Source of the DNA: Nereocystis luetkeana
Lineage: Eukaryota; Sar; Phaeophyceae; Laminariales; Laminariaceae
Direction of reading: 5' to 3'
NCBI GenBank assembly: GCA_031213475.1
Contig: JARUPZ010000024.1
Location: 3,775,991 to 3,839,990 of the forward strand
Length of the DNA: 64,000 bases
This document shows, in pieces, positions 57,392 through 64,000 of the stretch. Position 1 is the first letter of the stretch. Each line of letters starts with the position of its first letter. Below the pieces are notes generated by a model. That model saw only the letters and a list, made by a program, of their open reading frames with translations, was not told where the DNA came from and searched no databases. A program made the translations under genes and the position numbers.

Positions 57392-60048
57392 CACTGCGCG
57401 GGTCGAGTCGGGTCGGGTCGGGTGGCGGGGGGGGCGGGGGTACTCATTGTCATGCATGGGCGTAGTGGTATGACCGTAGACCCTCGCATCCCTACAATGC
57501 TGAGACGGAGCACGCCGGGTTTTCACCAATCAGGCAGACATTGCTTGCATCAAGGGGGCGGGGGGAGGGGGAGGGGGGAGAGGAGTATTAGTAGTGATTT
57601 AGCGCGTTTCTTTGTTTGTTTTTTTGTGCATAGGCTTGCTTGTATATGGCGCCGATTTTGCGAGAGGTAATGCCACCGTGAAGGTATTCGCCGCTGTTCA
57701 GGTTTGGTTGTCAGAATGGTTGGTCTGTTTGTTGGTTGGAAACTTGTTTGTGGTTGTGTGTTTGTGTGGTGGGTTTGGCCTGTATTTTGAACGGTGTGCT
57801 TGGTCGCTCGCCTCGCTTGCTTGGTTGCTGTTTGTGGTGGTCTTGTTGGCCGTGGTCCCATGCCTCGTACGCTGCTTTGGTCCCGTGCGGCGCCGCAACG
57901 CAAAGAACAGCTGTTGAATGGCAGACGGCGATAATCGTGGCATGCTGGTCGACAACAACTGCCGTAGTGGCGTAGCGGTCACACGATACGAAGGGACGGC
58001 CTGCTTGAGCGGCACCTAGTGTCGCTGTGTCGAGATAGAGCAAGCTTCCTTTCAACGGTAGGGTAGTGCCTGGTCAAACGATAGGTTGACCTTGGACCAA
58101 TTATTGAGTCATACTGGTCGAAGAATATACCGGCTAGTTGTTTATACCTCTTTTCAAGACTCACGGCCCGTCGGCATGGCTGAGGCGCTGCTGTCCATGG
58201 TTGAAGTGCTACTCTGTATATTTTGGTATGCGCTCGGGCAAGTGCACTCTTGTGGCTACTTCCTCCATGGCTCGCTTGAGGTGCTGAGGGTAGACTGTCA
58301 CTGATGGTGGCTCCATTGATATTTTGCTCAGATGGTGCCGTCGCGGAATGACGAATCCGGTCACGCTGAGGGGAACAGTGGTTATCTACGTACAACAGGG
58401 GAGATTAGGTGCGTACCTACGTTCGTATGGTCACTATTTTTACGAAAGGATTAAATGGCCTCTTATTATACCCTGCATCTTCTGGGAGAGGCGATGCTCG
58501 TGCTATTTTTTTGTTGATTTATTTTTGTTTTTGAGTATCACTTCTACTTTCCAGCCTAACTCGTAGGAGGCGTTACCCTCTGCGATCATCTCGACAAACC
58601 GTGGTCACAGGTGTCGTCCCCTCCCCCCCCCCGGCACGTGCGTTTATTTTTTTGTCGCGCATAGGGTTCAGCATTCCCACTGCTCGTCGGTTTCCATCGA
58701 ACGTAGCTAACTCGCGCTCGCGCGCTTTCCGCTAATCAATTTTTATGCAAGAAAAAGTCCCTACGAGCATGCACTCGGTGAGACTCGAACCCACGAAATT
58801 GATCTTGATAGGCTCGGGGACCACCTACCAAGCCACCGGGGACGCCGGCTTCGATTTATCTGATGGGCTCACGGACCCACCACCAGCAGGAAGCGAATGT
58901 CGTTGTTCCGGATTGAGCTCGATCGTGCGCTCTTCTTGCAAGACTTCGAATAACCACCACAATACGCTGCTGCTGCCTGCACAACCACCACTAACACCCG
59001 ACTCCCGCGGGGAGCACTTTCTCGCCAAAGCGCGCCACCCAACCTCAACAGAAAAAACACTATGCGGCCGCACGCAAGCCAAACAACATGCGACCCCTGC
59101 TGTGAGTGCCTTCTCGGTGAATCGGGCCACCAACACCATGGATATCACATTTACATTCGACATTGACCCACGTCGGCCTTCTGAACAACAAAAGCCGTGA
59201 TCACAAAGGTATGTGAAGGTGCTACCTACTGAGCTACAACAGCAGGGGGGAAATATCGATAAGAAACCCAGCCCAGGGTAATCCTTGCAACACTCTCCTC
59301 CATTCTGAACGGCGGGGATTTTTGTAACGTTGACGGTACGTACAACAGCTTATTACGGCAGTAGAACCCGCTCTGTTTCACGAAAACTACCACCAGGTAC
59401 TCGTAGGGCACTGTGTGTGCTATTATTACGCGTACTACTGCTGTGTAATAATACCATACCAGGTACCTGGTACCTTGTTCTGGTACATACCGGTACCTTT
59501 CAACAGTAGTAGTGGGTTTTCATCCGGTTTTTTCTATCTCGCGCGTTCGGGGACGGAAGACGTGCCTCGTTGTTTGTGCAAATTTTTGGAGTGCATGTTA
59601 TTAATAATAACATGAACCCGTGCCTGGCAAAAGTTAAAGTTTGCAGTGCATGCGAGTACAAACACAATGTATGAGCGGCTTTACTGGGCAGCACCTTCCG
59701 ACCCCAAAAAAAACTACACGGGCCGTTTGGCCCTCGAGGCTATACATTCACATTCCATCAGCCGCCGACGTGATATCAGCTACTGTACGTACAGTGCAGT
59801 CACTTGATGGTTTTCACCAGCTAATATATAGCTGTAATAGTAGTCGACACCGGGCAGTCAGTCCCTGGGCGGGGCTAGCTCCTCTCGTGATAGATCGAAA
59901 GTGAAAGATCGGCACAGCAATAAATGTTGAAAAACAAGACACAATCCAAATTTCTTTCATTTTGGGCCAAAATGGGCTTTTTCGACAAAGATAGGGTTTA
60001 TATAGAAGCAAGTTGGCATATCTTCCCGGGGACAACTCGAGTCAATCC
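57392..60048. other. Intergenic region between PEX2 and the EsV-1-7 gene
   Basis: Contains an R5 fragment at 57443-57560 (CATGCATGGGCGTAGTGG, then CAGACATTGCTTGCATCAAG). G/T-rich sequence at 57.6-57.9 kb gives a hydrophobic but unconvincing frame. tRNA-like A/B-box words lie on the minus strand near 58770-58850 and 59225-59245, and a TACCAGGTACCTGGTA palindrome at 59457-59472. No gene was recognised. The PEX2 3' UTR should occupy the first few hundred bases. Confidence 0.5.
59999..60004 (+). promoter_or_regulatory. Possible TATA box of the EsV-1-7 gene
   Basis: TATATA within GGGTTTATATAGAAGC lies 50 bp upstream of the first in-frame ATG at 60049, leaving room for a short leader if transcription begins about 30 bp downstream. 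It is placed by sequence and spacing alone. Confidence 0.4.
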
Positions 60049-63000
60049 ATGCGATCTGCTCTCCATGAGCAGCGCAGCAGCAACAGGAACAACAGGGAAG
60101 AAAGAGACTACGTGCCTTGCAAAGGGGGCTGGAGGAAGGTAGGATTGATGCCGCGGATCAGAGAAGAAGTGATCCAGCCTTTTGGCGAGGAAGGAAGCGC
60201 TTGTGGAGAAGATGAAGATGCCCGGAGCTCGCCTTCGCAAGCCTCATCACCAGCCTCGCCCGAAACAAGTCAGCATGTTGCCAATTCAAAATCCACGAGA
60301 ATTATGTCCACGAGCGGGTCCCGAAATCTCGGAGGGCAGAGCCGCCACCTTGTCTCCTCTTTCGGGTACCTCGCGGGCGGGACGGCCGCGCTCTTCCCGG
60401 CGCAGACGCCGTCCAACGGCGTGGTGAGCGAGGAGCGATTGTCGTGCCGCGGACAGGGGTGCCGCATCCAACCCGTGTTCGGCTATTTGCGCTCCCCGGA
60501 TAGCGACCGGCATGAGAGATCCCAACGAGAGTGTTGCAGCAGGCACCGCCTCGAGGGCATGATTGACCTCTCGCGATATGACCAGCAGCAGCAGCAGCAG
60601 CAGCATCAGCAGAAGCAGCACTCTTCTGCACTACCACACTGTTCTCCCAGAGACGCCGACGGGGATAGAGACGAGGAGGAGGCGGAGGGGCAAGACCAAG
60701 TAGAGCAGCAGGCAGAAGGCGTCGCGGCGCCGCTGGAGAGGTCTCGGCTCCACAGGAAACGAGCAGCGCCTGAAAGCAGGAGCAACAACGTCAACAGCTA
60801 TAATAACGGCCACATCTACGACAGCAACATCAATTTCAACGGCGGCGACAGCGGTTGTGGGGGTGGTGGAACGCACAACGCCGCCACCTCTGCTGGAGCA
60901 GCCACGGAAGCAGAATATGAGGATGCGGCCATACACCGCCCGAGAAAAGCATCCCGCAGCGGCCCGCGCGCCGAAGAAGAAGGCCGACTACCCACGATCG
61001 GCGAAGTTTTTGCCCCTGCGCCACGTAGCACGAGCGGCCACTACTGTGGCGGGGGGAAGCACGCGGCGGGCACTGCAGAGTTGTCGCACGGGGCACCGGC
61101 GGCTTCGGTGGTTGCGTTGGCCGGTGGCGGTGCCATCGGCCCGAGGAAGCAATCTGATCGCATGAACCCTGCTAGAGGTCGTGGGGGGGGGCGCCTGACG
61201 GTCCCCAAAAAATCCCGCCGCGCCCCTGCGAGTAAAAGTGGGGCCGTAGGCGGCCGCGCAACTGCTGCCGCTGCTGCTGCTGCTGCTGCAGTCACTGCTG
61301 TTGCTAATGTTGCTGCTGCAGTCACTGCTGTTGCTAGTGTTGCTGCTCCTTCATCTGATTCTGGTGGTGGTGGTGGTGGTGGTGGTGGTGTTGGTTGTAC
61401 TGTCACTCCTACTGCTGCTGCTCCTTCTACTTCTGCTACAGCTACTGCCACTGCTGTTACTGCTGGCACCGCTACGGCTGGCACTGCTGCCACCAAGGTC
61501 AACAAGGCTGGGCCGGGGGGGCGACCAGGATGCAAGATGGCAGGAGCGCCCCTCGACGGGACAGCCCCCTCGATCAAGCCCGAACGTAGCCGCGCTCGCC
61601 CAAAAAAACATGTCGGCGCCGTGGACAAGAAGAGGCTGAACGCAAAAGCTGCGGCGGAAGCGGCGGGAACGGGAGCTGTGGTTGGGGTGTCAAACGGAGG
61701 AGAGTGCCTGCTGCTCCCAGAAGACGAAGCGACGGCGCCTAGAACGAAGTGGAGGCCGGCGCGCGCGACGCCCGCCGCCTCGCGAGGAAGCCGTACGTGT
61801 CTCTGCCAGCCCTGCAACACCACCGCTTGCTTCGGGTTTCCAGGCGGGAGACGTACTTCTTGCGGGCGACACCAGGTGGAAGGCATGGTCAACCTCGACC
61901 GGTACGGCCACGGCGGCGGCAGCGGCAGCGCGGCCGCTGTCGTTAATGACGGCGACGATGGCGGTGGCGGTGGCGGTGGTGGGGGCGAAGGTGGCGTCTC
62001 GCATCGGGAGGGCGGCAGAAAAAAATCTGCACCGGTAGCAGCATCTGGTGAGACGGTCAGCGCCGCTTCGAAGGGTAGTCGTGGCAAGGAAAGGAGGGCC
62101 GTTGAAGTGAGCGACAACGGCGATACACGCATAATCGGCGGCAGCGGTGACGGCGGTGGCGGTGGCGACAACGACGTCGGCGATAGCCTCAGCGGTAACG
62201 GCGGCGGCAGCAGCGACAACGGTGTAGGAGCTGCTGAAGGAGCGGCTGAAGAATTTGCGCGATTCGATGGCTCGGGTCGTGGTGGAACGGGCAGAGCTTC
62301 CAGGCTCGTCCTTGTTTGTCGGGCGGCCGGCGTTTCCTGTCAGCAAAAGCGGATATTTGGTTTTCCCGGAGGAGCGAGAGAGGTCTGCGCCGACCACAAG
62401 GTGGTGGGAATGGTGAACTTTGTGGATGGAGGAAAGGTGAGATCGGCGGCGGCGACGGCGGTAGGGGCGGGTGCAAAAGCTGTGGGGGCAACAATATCGG
62501 AGGCCTTCGCTGCGAAAGATTCACGGGGGAGCTCACGAACGAAGGAGCCGTATGTCGCGGCTAGCGGTGGTGGTGGTGATGGCAGCGGCGGCGGGGGCGG
62601 CGGCGAAGCTAGGGGTGGCATGCCAGCACACGGGACCGGTCGTGGGCAAGCGAACTCTCTTAGAAAGGAAGCGAAGAAGGCCAGCATCTTGCAGGTGGCA
62701 GAGCTGAAAAACGGGACTGACACCAAGCCGGCGGTGGTGGTGTTGAAGGACGCGGCTGCGACTGCGGCTTCCGCGACGACTTCGACGACGGCTGCCGCTC
62801 GTGGAAAGAAGAAAGCCGCCAGGCTCGCGACCACCGACCCGGAAAAGTCGTCGTCCACCCGCGCCATCGTGACCTCTGCGGGGAAGATTACAAGAAGTGC
62901 CGTCGGTGGTAGTGGCGGCAAGGCTAGTTCCTCTTTTTTGCCGTCTTCTGTTCCTCTTCCGGACACAGAGAGCGAGCCAGGGCGCCTCGCTGACGACACG

Positions 63001-64000
63001 GAGGTCGGCGGCGTTAGCAACGGCGTTAGCGGCAGCGTCAGCAGCAGCGTTGACGGCGGTATTAGCGTGAGCGGCGGCGGGCGAAGCCACTCCCACAACC
63101 ACAGGGCCATGTGCACCGAGGAGGGGTGCCCGATCTCGGCGAGGTTCGGGTACCTCAGCACCCGCAGACGAGTGTGCTGCGGGGCCCACAAGCGGTTCGG
63201 CATGGTCAACCTCGACAAGAACCCCATGAAGAAGAGGACGACCGCCGCTGCGTCCTCCGCGGCCGTGGGCGACGCGGCGGAGCCCTTGGCCCCGGCGACG
63301 GCGCCGACGGTGGTGTTTTTTGCGCCGGCGGCTGCAGCGGTGGTTGCGCCGGAAGCGACGGCGGGGCCGGGGGCGAGAAAAAACGAGAAGAAATGCCAGA
63401 CGGCCCAGGCCGGCGGAATCGCTGCCAAGAAAGGCGGCCGAAAGCGCAAAAAAACTGGCGATGCTCAGGGCCCCTCCGACGTCAGCGAGGATTACAGCCG
63501 TGGTAGCGGTGGTGACGGCACGGTGTGTGACGGTGGTGGTGGCGGCGGTGGCCGTGGCAGCGTTGGCCGATCCCCACCGCAAGCATCCGCTGCCCTCGAC
63601 CCGGCGGCGGCGGGGGCAGCGGCTATCAAGGGCGGGGTGGCCGAGTCTGGGGCGGGGCCAAGGCGGGGAGAAGAAGACGCTGATAAGGTTTCCACGGCTT
63701 CGAGCAGGACCGGGAGGGGTGCCGGGGGCGGGGCACGGGGATACAAAAGATGCAAGCATTCGACGTGCCTTCTCCATGCGTCGTTCGGATTCCGGGAGGG
63801 GCGGAGGGATTTCTGCATGGTGCATCAGCTCCCGGAAATGGTCAACCTTGTCGTCCAGAGCAAGAAGGACAGGAAAGCTGCTGCGCAGGCGGAAGCGGAG
63901 GCGGCGGAGACGGCGGCGGAGACGGCGGCGGAGACGGCGGCGGCGGCGGCGGCGGCTACGGCTGTACCGGTGCGGCTGCCCGCGAAACCCCGGGCGGCGG
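60049..64000 (+). CDS. EsV-1-7 repeat protein, single open frame of at least 1317 codons, continuing past the window
   Basis: I read every codon from 60049 to 64000 and found no stop. The frame opens after TAG at 59992. The first ATG is 60049; 60148 and 60304 are alternative starts. Five EsV-1-7 modules are visible, each followed by GMVNL or a variant. They are aa 133-166 (CRGQGC...CSRH, GMIDL), 584-608 (CLCQPC...CGRH, GMVNL), 757-783 (X6 spacing...CADH, GMVNF), 1022-1047 (CTEEGC...CGAH, GMVNL) and 1235-1259 (CKHSTC...CMVH, EMVNL). Between them lie long Gly-, Ala-, Ser- and Lys/Arg-rich linkers with Gln and Ala runs, probably disordered. The family is abundant in brown algae and named after a homologue in the virus EsV-1. 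Its member IMMEDIATE UPRIGHT controls early filament development in Ectocarpus. The Cys/His pattern suggests metal binding, which is unproven. The role of this member is unknown. GC-rich codons make long antisense frames. Confidence 0.88.
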   Translation, partial: MRSALHEQRSSNRNNREERDYVPCKGGWRKVGLMPRIREEVIQPFGEEGSACGEDEDARSSPSQASSPASPETSQHVANSKSTRIMSTSGSRNLGGQSRHLVSSFGYLAGGTAALFPAQTPSNGVVSEERLSCRGQGCRIQPVFGYLRSPDSDRHERSQRECCSRHRLEGMIDLSRYDQQQQQQQHQQKQHSSALPHCSPRDADGDRDEEEAEGQDQVEQQAEGVAAPLERSRLHRKRAAPESRSNNVNSYNNGHIYDSNINFNGGDSGCGGGGTHNAATSAGAATEAEYEDAAIHRPRKASRSGPRAEEEGRLPTIGEVFAPAPRSTSGHYCGGGKHAAGTAELSHGAPAASVVALAGGGAIGPRKQSDRMNPARGRGGGRLTVPKKSRRAPASKSGAVGGRATAAAAAAAAAVTAVANVAAAVTAVASVAAPSSDSGGGGGGGGGVGCTVTPTAAAPSTSATATATAVTAGTATAGTAATKVNKAGPGGRPGCKMAGAPLDGTAPSIKPERSRARPKKHVGAVDKKRLNAKAAAEAAGTGAVVGVSNGGECLLLPEDEATAPRTKWRPARATPAASRGSRTCLCQPCNTTACFGFPGGRRTSCGRHQVEGMVNLDRYGHGGGSGSAAAVVNDGDDGGGGGGGGGEGGVSHREGGRKKSAPVAASGETVSAASKGSRGKERRAVEVSDNGDTRIIGGSGDGGGGGDNDVGDSLSGNGGGSSDNGVGAAEGAAEEFARFDGSGRGGTGRASRLVLVCRAAGVSCQQKRIFGFPGGAREVCADHKVVGMVNFVDGGKVRSAAATAVGAGAKAVGATISEAFAAKDSRGSSRTKEPYVAASGGGGDGSGGGGGGEARGGMPAHGTGRGQANSLRKEAKKASILQVAELKNGTDTKPAVVVLKDAAATAASATTSTTAAARGKKKAARLATTDPEKSSSTRAIVTSAGKITRSAVGGSGGKASSSFLPSSVPLPDTESEPGRLADDTEVGGVSNGVSGSVSSSVDGGISVSGGGRSHSHNHRAMCTEEGCPISARFGYLSTRRRVCCGAHKRFGMVNLDKNPMKKRTTAAASSAAVGDAAEPLAPATAPTVVFFAPAAAAVVAPEATAGPGARKNEKKCQTAQAGGIAAKKGGRKRKKTGDAQGPSDVSEDYSRGSGGDGTVCDGGGGGGGRGSVGRSPPQASAALDPAAAGAAAIKGGVAESGAGPRRGEEDADKVSTASSRTGRGAGGGARGYKRCKHSTCLLHASFGFREGRRDFCMVHQLPEMVNLVVQSKKDRKAAAQAEAEAAETAAETAAETAAAAAAATAVPVRLPAKPRAA

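Noticed and set aside
57612-57917. Hydrophobic 101-codon plus-strand frame just after PEX2
   Set aside because: The sequence is G/T-rich, which yields Val/Leu/Cys/Trp by composition. There is no homology, conserved start context or splice signal, and it probably overlaps the PEX2 3' region.
58769-58850. tRNA-like stretch on the minus strand (TGGCTTGGTAGG and GGGTTCGAGTCTC)
   Set aside because: A- and B-box words and a T-arm stem are present, but the acceptor stem does not pair and no clear anticodon arm forms. At most a tRNA-derived SINE remnant.
61041-63825. Long minus-strand open frames of 369-430 codons opposite the EsV-1-7 gene
   Set aside because: They are shadows of the GC-rich, stop-poor plus-strand frame. 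They are Pro/Ala/Arg-rich with no domain, and the plus frame carries the repeated Cys/His modules.

Overview
The window looks like nuclear DNA of a brown alga close to Ectocarpus. Three independent family signatures support this. The first is an NB-ARC-TPR receptor gene with one TPR per 126-nt exon. The second is a long cysteine-rich protein with EsV-1-7 repeats (C-X4-C-X15/16-C-X2-H followed by GMVNL). The third is the gene style itself: GC-rich coding exons, kilobase introns, CAG/GCT-rich low complexity and many short hairpin elements. All gene models were assembled by eye from exon similarity, intron phase and splice sites. No search or alignment program was run.

Layout. Bases 109-276 (+) are the last exon of a TPR gene lying mostly left of the window. 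From 31237 down to 8554 (-) runs an apparently intact NB-ARC-TPR gene of 18 exons (about 1241 aa). Exons 1-4 encode a helical N-terminal region, NB-ARC and its MHD-like end, and 14 single-TPR exons follow. The two TPR genes are tail to tail and share a homologous terminal exon. 31.2-38.9 kb is intergenic and repeat-bearing, and it separates the receptor gene from a divergently transcribed PEX2 gene. PEX2 (38867-57391, +) has 7 exons encoding about 421 aa. Its introns hold a tRNA-Glu gene, a large inverted repeat, several hairpin families and long poly-G/poly-C tracts. From 60049 (+) to beyond the window end is a single open frame of at least 1317 codons with five EsV-1-7 repeats.

The most interesting part is the TPR exon array. 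Exons alternate between two types (A, B), and the flanking intron sequence alternates with them, so the array is a higher-order repeat. Once recognisable hairpin-element insertions are subtracted, the exon-to-exon period for units 2-12 is close to 1.11-1.17 kb. One unit has lost its exon, and exon 13 appears chimeric between the two types. This is the pattern expected of a receptor whose repeat domain is rebuilt by recombination between units, with exons kept interchangeable by equal length (126 nt) and symmetric phase-0 introns. Exon shuffling in brown algal NB-ARC-TPR genes is already known in outline. The alternating dimer, the missing-exon unit and the transposon-based relative dating are what I can add from this locus.

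Repeats. At least nine copies of a 109-bp hairpin element flanked by TA (Tc1/mariner-like MITE) are spread over the window, along with four further hairpin/TIR families and a dispersed repeat associated with poly-G tracts. I recognise no LTR retrotransposon, provirus or intact transposase gene.
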